Shown here piece by piece: positions 1 to 9,800 of a stretch of DNA of 44,055 bases. Position numbers and translations under genes: made by a program. The notes below the pieces were generated by a model. It had not been told where the DNA came from, made no database searches, and saw only the letters and a program-made list of their open reading frames with translations. Each line of letters begins with the position of its first letter. The stretch's first letter is position 1. Location of the stretch: positions 71,825-115,879 of the forward strand of contig JBNGIQ010006309.1 in assembly GCA_049999765.1 (NCBI GenBank), read 5' to 3'. This stretch comes from Phaeoceros laevis. Lineage: Eukaryota > Anthocerotophyta > Anthocerotopsida > Notothyladales.

Positions 1-1279
1 GCCTGCCATGGTCCCAAGACCAACTTACTCATATCCTACTGAGGGCTCTGCATTTCCAGGTGTTTGGCAAGATTCTCAAATTGCAATGTGGCAGGACACA
101 CAAGGTCTTAGCAATGATTTTAGTTAAGTTCTTCCAGCGACCTAGCTCGAGAGTGCGCTTGAGCTCCCAGCATCGTAGCTCGAGAGTGTGCTTGAGTAGA
201 TGAGCAAGAGGGCACTCGCGCGGACTGCGAACGTACAAAGCATGTATAAAAAACGATTTATTTAGCATGAATGTGAAAAGGAGTCAACAAAAACCCCGTT
301 TAGGTCAACAGGTGACCGCCACCTGTAAGTTATGCATGCTGGGTGAGCGTTTCGGGTTACATGTGAAGGAAAGGCCCAAACCCGGAGCGCTTTTTCCGCT
401 CCAGGTCCGGGTCACATGCAAACTGGCCCTAATGGTACCTTCAACACCGGAAAACCCCTGAATTAGTAGTATGAAATCATCATGAAATTAAACTATAGAG
501 GTGTTTGATATTTGAAAGAGTGTAGATATTCGCTATATATATGTGGTTTTGCGCATTGTTTTGGAGATTCAAATTTTTTTGATGAAATATATTACCTCTT
601 TGAAAGTACAAAATCGTATACAAGACTACTTTTATTTTAGCTATATGTGTTTCACTTTTTATTTTGGAGACCACAGCCAGTCTGAAACAGCCTCAACAAA
701 TAGGTGAGGCAAAAAATCACAAGTTGATTATACAGAGAACGCGCCAATCCGACCGCCTTCGCCAGCCAGCCATGCTTAAATCCTCCGCTTACAAGCCACG
801 ATGGGTTGGCCTAAGTCCTAGTCCCGTGACAATTGATGGGCTAGCCTAGATCCTAGTCCCATTACTATCTGCTTGTACTTCTAATACTAACTGTAGTTTC
901 CAGTTTGAATTCGGATGGTTATACCTAACCTAATTGTATGCATGCATGACCTAACTGTATGCATGAATGAATGAATGAATTTATTTCAATGATATGGGCA
1001 CGTGCCAACGATGCATGCATGCATGCACAGGCAGTGCAAGCTGAAATGTGAACATAGCTGCAATATATCTAGCTAATTGATTAACTAATGCCTGTGTAAG
1101 CTGAAATGTGAACAGAGCTGCAATATTAACTAACATAACTAAACTTATCGTAATCCAATACAACTCTAGTCTCGTTTCATTGGAGACCTTGTTAACAGCT
1201 ATTGGAACCACTCAATCAAGCTAGTTGAATAGACCTTGGGGCTTTGGGGAAGGGATGGTAAGTGATTAGAAGGGCTCCT
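1..1279. other. Intergenic, no gene recognised
   Basis: AT-rich stretch with only short unsupported reading frames. Near 145-195 a phrase containing ctcgagagtg occurs twice about 50 bp apart. Around 935-1025 there are runs of GCATGCATG and GAATGAATG simple sequence. I see no protein family here. Confidence 0.5.
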
Positions 1280-1436
1280 GCGCTTTTTGCAAGAGTGTTT
1301 GAAGCACAATATACTTTAACCATTGAATTTCGTTTATTCTATCCAATAGACCTCATATATGCGCTTTTTGCAAGAGTGTTTGAAGCACAATATACTTTAA
1401 TCATTCGTTTATTCTATCCAATAGACCTCATATAGG
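1280..1436. repeat. Tandem duplication, unit about 75-81 bp
   Basis: A phrase starting gcgctttttgcaagagtg and ending near cctcatata occurs at 1280 and again at 1361. The second copy has lost a few bases, so the units are about 81 and 75 bp. No coding role is visible. Confidence 0.85.
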
Positions 1437-1555
1437 TCACCGGTTAAGGCTCAAGGACAAATGTACAATGTTACAACTCTAGGTCTGGACTTGATAAGCT
1501 TTCACCATCTACTTATGACATGTATTTATAATCATTCAAAAATACTAAGTTTATG

Positions 1556-1702
1556 GGTTTTCACTCTTTTGGAGTGGTCAACTTTGCTCCATATTTGCCT
1601 ATATCAAAAGAATACTTACAGGTTTTCACTCTTTTGGAGTGGTCAACTTTGCTCCATATTTGCCTATATCAAAAGAATACTTACAGGTTTTCACTCTTTG
1701 GA
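1556..1702. repeat. 65 bp tandem repeat, about 2.3 copies
   Basis: The phrase ggttttcactctttt recurs at 1556, 1621 and 1686, a constant 65 bp period. The first two units look identical by eye, which implies a recent duplication. Confidence 0.9.
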
Positions 1703-1940
1703 GAGGCCAAGTAAATGTTCTGTCCACACACATCTACTCATGGAATCAATGGACTAATTCATTTATTCACTCCACAAAGACAACAAGGAAGCAAATAATT
1801 ATTTATTCGTTCGCCCCATAAGGACAACAAGGAAGCAATGTAAGTATCCAACTCTTGAAACAAGAATGAGCTACTCATCTAAAACTAAACTTCAAACATT
1901 GCCAAGTACAAGGGCCACAATATTATGTACTTCCGGATGC

Positions 1941-2165
1941 TTATTTGTCATCATTGGTTGCCTGAGATTGAGAGTGAATGTAGGTGTTCATGGAAGGAGG
2001 AGGCAAAGTGATTCCACTTTGAGCAAGATATCTCGCTTGCAGATCTAAATACGCAGATTGTTGGTGAGTCAGCTCCTCAGAGAGTCTTGTGACACTTTCT
2101 TGTAAGGTGTTTGCCTGCACGCTTTTCATGCATGTTGAGTAGGAGTGATAGGAATGACGTCCCAT
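1941..2165 (-). other. Possible transposon-protein C-terminus
   Basis: A 74-residue minus-strand frame has a heptad-like stretch (LQESVTRLSEELTHQQ) followed by a proline-rich tail. Short coiled coils of this kind end many plant En/Spm-like transposase ORFs. I cannot identify the family, and no catalytic part is present. It could equally be a chance frame in AT-rich DNA. Confidence 0.2.
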
Positions 2166-2530
2166 ATAAAGTCCACATAAAATCTATTATATTTATACAT
2201 TTGTGCCAACACAATGAAATCTATCCATCCTCCCCTAAGAGGTCATTAGAGTCCTACTACTCCTACATTATGTGCAAAACGAACAAACAAGACCACCTAG
2301 TTTGCCTTGTGGGACGCACAATTGGGAGGTGACTACTTGCTAACCTTTCATGTGGATGACGTAAACACACAATAGGAGGATGGATTGAAAGTCATACCTC
2401 ATCATCATAATTTCTAAGATACCGAAGGTGGTGAGGTGATGCTATGCACATGTCTACCTACTAGTTACTACTAGTACTTTTACGGGGCTTCATCCATGAG
2501 GAGGTATGCGACTTCCACTCTCAAAAAAAG

Positions 2531-4252
2531 TTACCGCTGCAATAGAAAAAAGTTACTTACTCTCAGTTGAGACCACTCCAGAAGCAGTAGGAGTTTAGTG
2601 TTTAGTCCTCTGCGATTGGGAGTCTCCAAATGGATATCCAACGAAAGCTGCTCATGATCAACCCGGGACGCGAGCTCAACATACCTCGAGCTTTGCCCAG
2701 GCGCTTCATCTTGCTCTTCATTATGATAATGGGTTTCACCATCGTGCCTCTCCTCTCCTCTCTGGGACGGATCCAAGTTGGCAGAGCCCGGGGGTGGCTG
2801 TAGTCTGGGAATCACCATTTTCTGCTCCTTCAGCTTAATAGCTTCTTGTTTAACTGCGTCCATCTCTGCTGCTTCCTCTGATGCTCTCTGCCTGGCCCTC
2901 TGGGAATGAACCTCCTCTGGCGACGCCAAAGTCGGCACATGATGTCGTGCGGCTTCCGCCCTGAGCCTCGCATCTTCGTCCTGCCTTGCCCTGAGAGATT
3001 CCTCCTCCAACTCTTTCTGCCTTGAAAGCTTCTGCAGGCGGAACTGGTCCGGGGTTACCAGCAACGGCACAATTACGCGAGGAGGTTCCGCTTCCGCAGC
3101 AGCTTCAGCCTCGTGTGCCCTAACTTGGGCTTCTTCAGTTTCGTCTCTCTCCATTTGCTCGCGCAGAAATTGAGCTGGTGACGCCAATCTAGGAACAGCA
3201 AAAGGTAGCCTGCTTGACGGGCTTGGCATTTCGTCACGTTCCTCGGGGGGGTCAGACATTTCTGGTTCTGACAAATTGCCCATGCGCACATGTGTGTATT
3301 TAGTAGGGGACATAGCATGTGCGGAATCTTGAGAAGACGTGTACCGAGGGTGGCACCCGGGATGGATTCGTTGTTACCTTGAAATTGGGAGAACGACTCT
3401 CGTGACTGGAAGGGAGTGAAATCTTCGATTTGAGCAGAATCGGGTTGAGAGCCTCCGGCAAAAGAAGAGAAGCCACTATCCGCAGACGGGCACGGCCAAG
3501 GAGGAGGGGCCACATCGTTCAGCGGATGACTGTCTGACTCATCGTTGTCAAGCGGATGCCTGTCTGGCTCGTCAATGCCGTCGTCGGCAAAACTTGCCCT
3601 GTGTCGCCTGGTGAAGAAACCTAGATCCAGCTGCAGGTCCTCGTCGTCAAGCGGCGAGGCTGAGCGGGGGGTTGGAGTCGTCGGTAAAGAGGATTGAATA
3701 ACCGAGCTCCCTAGAGAGGCAGGGGACGACGGCGGAACTAGTAGCTGCAGGGCTGGTGACTCAGTCTCCCACTGTTGTTGTTGCGTCGCCTCTGCCGCTG
3801 CTGTATCGCCGTTCTGCAGTGTTGCAGGACGCTTTCCCAGCCACTGCCCCCCCAAGCAGCCGCAACAACCGGTGGAGGCCCTCTGCAGCAGCAGGTGCAA
3901 ATTCAATTCCACCACTTCCAGTCGGTTGGTGCAATGGATGGATGGGTCATAGGTCACAGGAGAAGTGGAGACAGCGTACTGGAGATTCCGGGGTTGCGCT
4001 GTCCTTGGTCATCGCCATTTCTGTTCCGCAAAAATCTCCCAATCTAGTCCCCCTCCACCTCCCCTCAAGTCACGTCGGTGGCGGAAGCGTCACCTGGGTC
4101 TCCAGCTGCTCAAACCTCATGGAAATGTCATTCCTGACAGGCATTTCTTCGGCAGCAAGCTGCAAGGCTCTGCCTTTCTTGCACCGCATTATTCTTTTGC
4201 ACCATGGGATTGGGAATTGGTGCGTCGTGCGATTTGGCGTCAAAGCTGGCAT
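2531..4252 (-). CDS. Hypothetical charged protein with three internal repeats, multi-exon, incomplete
   Basis: Not a family I recognise. Reading leftward, a first exon (about 4252 to 4094) ends ...EQLETQ at a CAG|GTGACG donor. A middle part, rich in Pro, Ser, Gln and Asp, ends ...FSQFQ at 3378 (G|GTAACA donor). It joins an exon starting at 3267 (TTTGTCAG acceptor), and the junction restores one frame, reading FSQFQ then EPEMSDPPEE. The last exon encodes three tandem units of about 40-45 residues. Each opens with a VPxLxSP-like phrase (VPRLASPAQF, VPLLVTPDQF, VPTLASPEEV) and continues as a Glu/Arg/Ala-rich, probably coiled-coil segment. The frame reaches a GTAAGT donor at 2560, so more exons may lie downstream; otherwise it stops at 2531. 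Exons between 4094 and about 3910 are uncertain. Confidence 0.4.
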
Positions 4253-4379
4253 CAGTCATACCCTGCCCAGCAGCACGGCCCCGCTCGGCCTGGCCTGGCC
4301 TTCACAACAAACCCAGTTCTTGGCTGGTTCCGCACGCGGCAACCGCCCGTTTTACGTTTCACCTCAATTGCGTAACTAG

Positions 4380-4758
4380 ACTCCAGTTCCCTCATGATTC
4401 TGGAGACGGATATAAACTCGTCTCCTGATGTAGGGTTGGGGACCTACTAGCGATCCAAATGGCGCAAAGCACCAGCGAAGTTTGATCGGCAGCTGAGGTA
4501 CACAGCGGTGTCGTGGTGTGACTTGTGATTCTGGATGTTATCTGCTGGCCTGATTTGATGCTTGTTATCGCCAGATCACGATTTGGCTGGGCTTCTGTCG
4601 ATTAGCACGAGTATATGCTTCTTTTCATATGGCTAAAACTATCACGTTTGCACCCTGCTCGACTGACCTTCGCCATCCAATGGACTGAGGTGGCTGTTAA
4701 TTTTCCCAGTTTCTCAAACTTGTGTGGCAGGTATTTAAATGCAGGAGCATGAGTGGTG
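4380..4758. other. Intergenic, no gene recognised
   Basis: About 380 bp between the hypothetical gene and the first PPR relic. I see no reading frame or repeat worth naming. It may contain the promoter of the minus-strand gene at 2.5-4.3 kb. Confidence 0.4.
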
Positions 4759-5062
4759 TAGACATCGTATCTAATCAGCTGTTCTTAAAGCTTGTGCTAC
4801 TGCAGGAGACCTAATTGCTGGCAAGGAGGTCCATGGTCATTTCTTGAGACCAGGACGCCAGATATTTTTGTGAACTGGCCTACTTGATATTTATGCAAAG
4901 TGCAGTAGCCTATAGAATGCTCGCAGAGTGTTTGCCAGACTTTCAGACAGAAATTTCGTGACATGGAATGCGATGCTTGCCGGTTATGCTCGGCAGGAGA
5001 TGGTTCAGGAAGCCCTCAGTCTTTATTCAGTAATATAGAACAGGAAGGTCTCTTCACTGGTA
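4759..5062 (+). pseudogene. PPR relic, about one P-L-S module
   Basis: Translation in shifting frames gives the family's L motif (AVLKACATAGDL.AGKEVHGH), then S (LLDIYAKCSSL, a stop, NARRVF), then P (NFVTWNAMLAGYARQEM, then QEALSLYSVI and a stop). At least three stops or frameshifts interrupt it. The closest match is the part of the intact neighbours just after their first P motif. Homology begins and ends about 304 bp apart, close to the family's module length of roughly 305 bp. It lies about 150 bp upstream of an intact paralogue in the same orientation. Confidence 0.85.
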
Positions 5063-5206
5063 ACGAAGCACTGGTCTGGGCCCGTCCCCGTTAGTGAAAC
5101 TAAATTTGGGCGAAAGATGCTGTGGTGCGCACCTGTGTCTCGAACTTCAAAAGTCGTCCAATTGATGGACGCTATCTCTTGATCATGTGCTCCGCTCACT
5201 CCCCTG

Positions 5207-7774
5207 ATGGCTGCCAGCCTGTGGGAGCTAGACGCCAGGCTGAGCAGCTCAGCGTTGGCTGCTGGTTTGCCACCAATATCTGCAGTTTGGCGCATTCAAG
5301 GACTGGTACCTGAGGCTGGCGGATTTGAAGCCCTGAGCGGCTTAGCAGGGCAGGTGTGGTGTGGGAATAGCCAAGCATCCTCTGGACAGGATGGGAATCC
5401 TGCGGCAGAGCTGCAGGATTTTTTACAGCAAGAGCTTTTCTCAAATCCGACACAGTGGTGGGACAACAGAGAAAGCACCCCGAGTTCCCAGCATCCTGAT
5501 TTTAAGCACAAGAAGTCCTTGGGGCTCACCTCTCGACACAAACCTGCTTGGATGGACTCACAGCTGGCCCCTTGGGACGCTTACACGAAGAGGCCTTCTG
5601 AGCCTGTATACACCTCACTCCGAGGCCAACGAGCTTTTGCACCGCATCAAGGCCATTTGGAGGTCGAAATGTGCAGGAAGCTATGTGAGGATGGACGGAC
5701 TACTGACGCGGTGAATTCACTGGACCTTCTGGTGCAACGAGGATGCCATGTGCCCAACAATCTCTTCTATCGTGTCCTCAAGAGGTGCATAGCACACAAG
5801 GACCTGGTTCTGGGCAGACGCATTCATGCTCTTACTGTGGAAAGTGGGTATGAAGGAGATGCATTCTTAACCACCCACCTTATCGGGCTGTATGCTGCAC
5901 ATGGGAGGTTGGAGGAAGCAATGCGAGTTTTTTCCAAGGTCTCTACGCCGGACGCCTATAACTGGGCTACCATCATCTTTGCCTTTGCTAGACATGGGGA
6001 GGCCGCCCAGGCTATATGGCTGTACAGGCAGATGCATGAGTCGAACGTTAAGCCCGACAACCGTACCTTCTCAGCAGTTCTTAAAGCTTGTGCAACTGCA
6101 GGAGATTTGGTTGCCGGTAAAGAGGTCCATGCTCATATTCTTGCGAGTCCAGGAAAACCAGACATTTTTGTTCAAAATGGCCTTCTCGATATGTACGCGA
6201 AGTGCAGGAGCTTAGAGGATGCTCGCAGAGTGTTTGACAGAATTCCAGACAAAGATGTGGTGACCTGGACTGCCATGATTGCTGGTTATGCCCAGCACGG
6301 CATGGGTCAGCAAGCCCTTCAAATCTACAATGGCATGCAGCAGGAAGGCCTCTCTCCTCCAGATTCCGTTACGTTTATATGTCTCCTGCAGGCATGTGCA
6401 AGCGTAGGTGAAGCAGCCCTGCTTGAGGGAAAGCAGCTTCATGCACAGACCAAAGAACAAGGACTGCAAGATGATGTGGTTCTAGGCTGCAGCTTGGTGA
6501 ACATGTATGCCAAGTGCGGTAGTCTAGAGGATGCTCGCATTATTTTTGACAGACTTCCTGAGAAAAATATGGTGACATGGAATGCAATGCTTGCCGGTTA
6601 TTCCCAACAGGGGATGGGTCAGGAAGCCCTTAATCTTTACGCTGGCATGGAACAGGAGGGCCTCTTGGCTCCAAGTTCTGTTACGTTTGTGTGCCTCCTG
6701 CAGGCTTGTGCCAGCGTAGGAGCAGAAGCCCTGCATCAGGGAAAGCAGCTCCATGCTCAGATTGAAGGAAAAGGGCTGCAAGATGACGTGGTTATAGGTT
6801 GTAGCTTGGTTAACATGTATGCCAAGTGCAGTAGTCTGGAGGATGCCCGCAGTGTGTTTGACAGTCTTCCAGTGAGAAATGTTGTAACATGGACCGCGAT
6901 GATTGCAGGTTATGCCCAGCAGGGTATGGGTCAGGAGGCCCTTAGTCTTTACACTAACATGCAACAGGAGGGCCTCTCCCCTCCAAATTCTGCTACATTT
7001 ATATGCCTGCTACAGGCATGTGCAATTGTAGCAGCTCTACCTTTTGGAAAGCAACTCCATGCAGACATTCAGGAACAAGGATTGCAAGCTGACGTGGTTG
7101 TGGGAGCCGCACTAGTGAACATGTATGCTAAGTGTGGGAGCATGTCTGATTCACAGCGGGTGTTTGATGCATTGCCTCAAAGGACCGTTGAGGCATGGGA
7201 TGCACTGATTAGTGGATACACCTGTGAGGGTAGTAGTGAGGCTGTGTTTGACTTACTTGACAGGATGAGACTGGAGGGCCTACAACCAAATGGCAACACG
7301 TTTCTTAAAGTGCTGACAGTTTGCAGTCATGTGGGTCTAGTGGAGAAAGGCCGAAAGTACTTCGACGTTATGAGGACAGATTATGGCGTCAGTCCAACCG
7401 TAACTCACTACTCATGCATGATGGATCTCTTGGGCCGTGCAGGTCATTTGGACGAGGCACTACAGATGGCTAAGACCATGCCTTTCCCCGCTAATGCTTC
7501 AGTGTGGCACACCCTCTTAAGTGCTTGCAGGAAGTGGAATAACGTAGAGATTGGGGAACAGGCCTTTGATTTTGCAGTGAGGTTGGACGCAAAAGATTCC
7601 GCTTCTTACGTGTTGATGTCCAATATTTATGCAAAGGCAAAGATGTGGGAGGAGGCAGAGGAGATGCAGGCAAGGAGAGTGGAATTTGGGGCATGGAAGG
7701 AGCCAGGCCAGTGCTGGTGGACTGACAAGGGCGGAGTGGTTCACACCTTCGTAGCTGGGCAGGAACCATCTTGA
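5207..7774 (+). CDS. PLS-class PPR protein, E type, with OSB-like PDF motif (paralogue 1)
   Basis: An intronless 855-residue frame. Residues about 72-121 match the PDF motif of organellar single-stranded-DNA-binding (OSB) proteins: NPTQWWDNR, then HPDFKHK, then a KPAWMDSQL tail. From about residue 155 PPR motifs follow: a conserved leading block (GRRIHALTVESGYEGDAF, LIGLYAAHG), then three near-identical P-L-S modules (VVTWTAMIAGYAQ / LLQACASVG / SLVNMYAKCGSLEDA). The last 100 residues are an E domain (VWHTLLSACRKW, YVLMSNIYA) ending in PGQCWW, where the usual family box is PGxSWI. The stop at 7772 follows a small deletion relative to the paralogue at 24218, and the DYW domain survives only as a relic downstream. 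Such proteins bind organellar transcripts and guide C-to-U editing or processing. The start is the first ATG in frame and its context matches paralogue 3. A transit peptide is not obvious. Confidence 0.88.
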   Translation: MAASLWELDARLSSSALAAGLPPISAVWRIQGLVPEAGGFEALSGLAGQVWCGNSQASSGQDGNPAAELQDFLQQELFSNPTQWWDNRESTPSSQHPDFKHKKSLGLTSRHKPAWMDSQLAPWDAYTKRPSEPVYTSLRGQRAFAPHQGHLEVEMCRKLCEDGRTTDAVNSLDLLVQRGCHVPNNLFYRVLKRCIAHKDLVLGRRIHALTVESGYEGDAFLTTHLIGLYAAHGRLEEAMRVFSKVSTPDAYNWATIIFAFARHGEAAQAIWLYRQMHESNVKPDNRTFSAVLKACATAGDLVAGKEVHAHILASPGKPDIFVQNGLLDMYAKCRSLEDARRVFDRIPDKDVVTWTAMIAGYAQHGMGQQALQIYNGMQQEGLSPPDSVTFICLLQACASVGEAALLEGKQLHAQTKEQGLQDDVVLGCSLVNMYAKCGSLEDARIIFDRLPEKNMVTWNAMLAGYSQQGMGQEALNLYAGMEQEGLLAPSSVTFVCLLQACASVGAEALHQGKQLHAQIEGKGLQDDVVIGCSLVNMYAKCSSLEDARSVFDSLPVRNVVTWTAMIAGYAQQGMGQEALSLYTNMQQEGLSPPNSATFICLLQACAIVAALPFGKQLHADIQEQGLQADVVVGAALVNMYAKCGSMSDSQRVFDALPQRTVEAWDALISGYTCEGSSEAVFDLLDRMRLEGLQPNGNTFLKVLTVCSHVGLVEKGRKYFDVMRTDYGVSPTVTHYSCMMDLLGRAGHLDEALQMAKTMPFPANASVWHTLLSACRKWNNVEIGEQAFDFAVRLDAKDSASYVLMSNIYAKAKMWEEAEEMQARRVEFGAWKEPGQCWWTDKGGVVHTFVAGQEPS

Positions 7775-8086
7775 GAGTGAAGGTTATCTAAGGAATGCTG
7801 GGACAGCTAGTCCCCAGAATGAACAAAGCATGATATGTGCAGCATCTTGACTTGCAGGACATACCCCATGATGACAAGGAAGCTAAAACGACGAGAAAAA
7901 CTGGCCTTGGCATACAGCACATCCGAGGGGTACGGCCATACTTGTGGTGAAAGATCTGCGGGTGTGGGAGGACTATCATGGCCACAGCTTTCATGTTCGA
8001 AGTAGAAAATCGAGCTTTCGTTTGCAGGGATGCAAGTGTATTTCCATGTGCATAAGGAGAGGAAATGCTCGTGTGGGGCCTAATGG
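7775..8086 (+). pseudogene. DYW deaminase-domain relic of paralogue 1
   Basis: Beyond the stop, shifted frames still read like a DYW domain: EKLALAYSTSEG (7895 onward), then VVKDLRVWEDYHGHS, then FEVENRAFVCRDASVF, then KCSCGA, a stop and W at 8066-8086. The family ends in CSCGDYW. Here Asp has become Ala (gcc) and Tyr a stop (taa), while the final Trp codon remains. In the zinc-binding HxE and CxxCH regions the His and both Cys are replaced (RRE; W and Y). The domain is dead and out of frame with the upstream gene. Confidence 0.8.
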
Positions 8087-8306
8087 GTAAGGACAGGTAC
8101 TGTTCAGTGGCTTGGCGGCCTTGATTTTCTTGAGATCCTACCAGCTTGAACAGTTAATAGCATTAGTGTGTGGGTGGTCTATGTTAGACTAAGGTCTTAA
8201 CCCTTGTCAAATTAGGGCAGTCTGCGGTCCTGTTATTTGTGTTCAAGGGTTTCCTATCTCTCAAGATTCCACGTGCTGGGGGCACCAAGGTGGTAACACA
8301 AAACTT

Positions 8307-8386
8307 GTTACAGTAATTCTTCAATCAAAAGCTGGTTACAGTGATTCTTGAATCAAAAGTTTAGTAATTCTTCGATCAAAAGCCTG
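8307..8386. repeat. Short degenerate tandem repeat, about 27 bp unit
   Basis: The phrase gtaattcttcaatcaaaag recurs three times with substitutions, in a stretch with no gene between the DYW relic and the LINE relic. Confidence 0.7.
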
Positions 8387-8502
8387 TTCTATCCAGGTTA
8401 TTTCGGTGCAAACTGTTCTCCGATGATCATCCAAGCTCCCGAGGAAATTTGCAGCAAAGGATTTTAAACGGGCTGCTAGATCAAACAACCCAGCAAGTTA
8501 TT

Positions 8503-8526
8503 TAAATAAATAAATTTATTTATTTA
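8503..8526. repeat. 24 bp perfect AT palindrome
   Basis: The sequence is centred on AAATTT and made of TAAA/TTTA steps, and it is its own reverse complement over 24 bp. It lies in AT-rich DNA with no flanking gene. It may simply reflect low complexity. Confidence 0.6.
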
Positions 8527-8928
8527 TCATTAGGTGCATGCAGCTGTGAGGCTATGACGCCTGAACGTGCATAAAAAACCTGAATGAATGGTCATTTGGA
8601 AAGCAAAAGAACCATGAATAGAGCAAAAAAAGTACTAAAGCTAATTAGCTAATGTAAAAGGAATCTAAAGCAAACAAAGTACCAAAGCTAAATAGCTACG
8701 TAAAAGGAACCTAAAATGCAAGGATAGTAGAGCACACTAAATAAAGCAATGAAAAGAATCTAACAACCTAAACATAAGATAATCGTCAAAAAAATGCCTT
8801 AAGGTCATGAGTTTGTCATGAAGTCCTTCAACAATACTGCAAAGAGATACTCCCTCCATGAGAGATCGCAACATTCGCTTGTATGCGAGCTAGACAAGAC
8901 GCATGAGAAGCCCGATGTTTTCCTTGAC

Positions 8929-8938
8929 NNNNNNNNNN
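8929..8938. other. Assembly gap (10 N) flanked by identical 31 bp sequences
   Basis: The 31 bases before the gap (8898-8928, gacgcatgag...ttccttgac) are the same as the 31 after it (8939-8969). This is the expected appearance of two contig ends that overlap but were joined with a placeholder gap. Confidence 0.9.
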
Positions 8939-9090
8939 GACGCATGAGAAGCCCGATGTTTTCCTTGACAATTGCAGCATGTAGCATCAGCTTTAGTCGC
9001 AGAGTATTCCACCACCATATGAGGGCCACCACAATGTACACATTTCATATCACGATGGCAAGCTGATTGAGTATGGCCAAAACCCAAACA

Positions 9091-9204
9091 ACGAAAGCAT
9101 TGAGTAGGACGGGGACGAGAAATAAAATGGGATACCCTAAGGCTACAACGAAAGCATTGAGTAGGACGGGGACGAGAAATAAAATGGGATACCCTAAGGC
9201 TACG
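9091..9204. repeat. 57 bp tandem duplication inside the LINE relic
   Basis: Two apparently identical 57 bp units start at 9091 and 9148 (acgaaagcattgag...). The length is a multiple of three, so the zinc-knuckle frame on the minus strand stays open through both. Confidence 0.9.
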
Positions 9205-9239
9205 GCCCTCCAAAACCAAAAGGCGACGGCCCTCCAAAA

Positions 9240-9800
9240 CAAATCACGGTGAACAATAGTAGCAATACCTTCTTCATCAGTCTCTACAGTCACAAGGACT
9301 CAAGAATGTTTTTTCAAAGAGAGGTCTTGAAGAAGTCACCAAGAACTACTTATACACAAGTCAATCAGTGCCTTCTAATTTCTTATAAAACCCATCCAAG
9401 TTCTAGATTCTTATGATCTCATGAAATACGGACGCCTCTATTTTCTTTCGCAGGTCATGCATGGGTTGTAGTCCCACCATACTCCATGTAAGCCCCTCTC
9501 TCTTTGACCACCATCTGTGACCGGTTTTATTCATTCTACAAGAACATACAACGAGTGCCAGCAAGTCCTTTGTGTGTTCTTTTACGAACAAGGCCCACCC
9601 AGCACAGTATCACAAATCGTTTTGATTTTTGCAGCGGCACAAGGACTAGAAGAGGAGCATGTTGCTCGAAGAAGGCCACAACACTAACTGAAGATAAGGT
9701 GCATGTCCTTTCGTTTAACCATCTGAGTACCAGATGCGATAAAGGTGGAACACAAGGCATCAGGCCAAGCCATAGCGCAGAACCTCACACAATGTTCCTA
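9240..9800. other. Intergenic, no gene recognised
   Basis: About 560 bp between the LINE relic and the DYW relic of PPR paralogue 2. It contains only unsupported short frames. Confidence 0.4.

Larger units (their letters stand above)
8890..9237 (-). mobile_element. LINE-type gag zinc-knuckle relic
   Basis: The minus strand encodes a cluster of Cys/His knuckles: CFRCLGFGHTQSACH, then CVHCGGPH, then CCNCQGKH. This series and spacing is typical of the ORF1 (gag-like) protein of non-LTR retrotransposons. It is preceded by a 57 bp in-frame tandem duplication that repeats the VSHFISRPRPTQCFRC segment. An assembly gap interrupts the C-terminal side, after which the frame soon stops. No reverse transcriptase is present nearby. 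This is a fragment only. Confidence 0.65.

Noticed and set aside
930-1030. CATGCATG runs as RY regulatory elements
   Set aside because: They lie in GCATGCATG/GAATGAATG simple sequence with no nearby supported gene.
5296-7769. Many open frames antisense to the PPR genes (also at 10-13, 15-18 and 24-27 kb)
   Set aside because: They repeat with the module period and mirror PPR codon structure; they are shadows, not genes.
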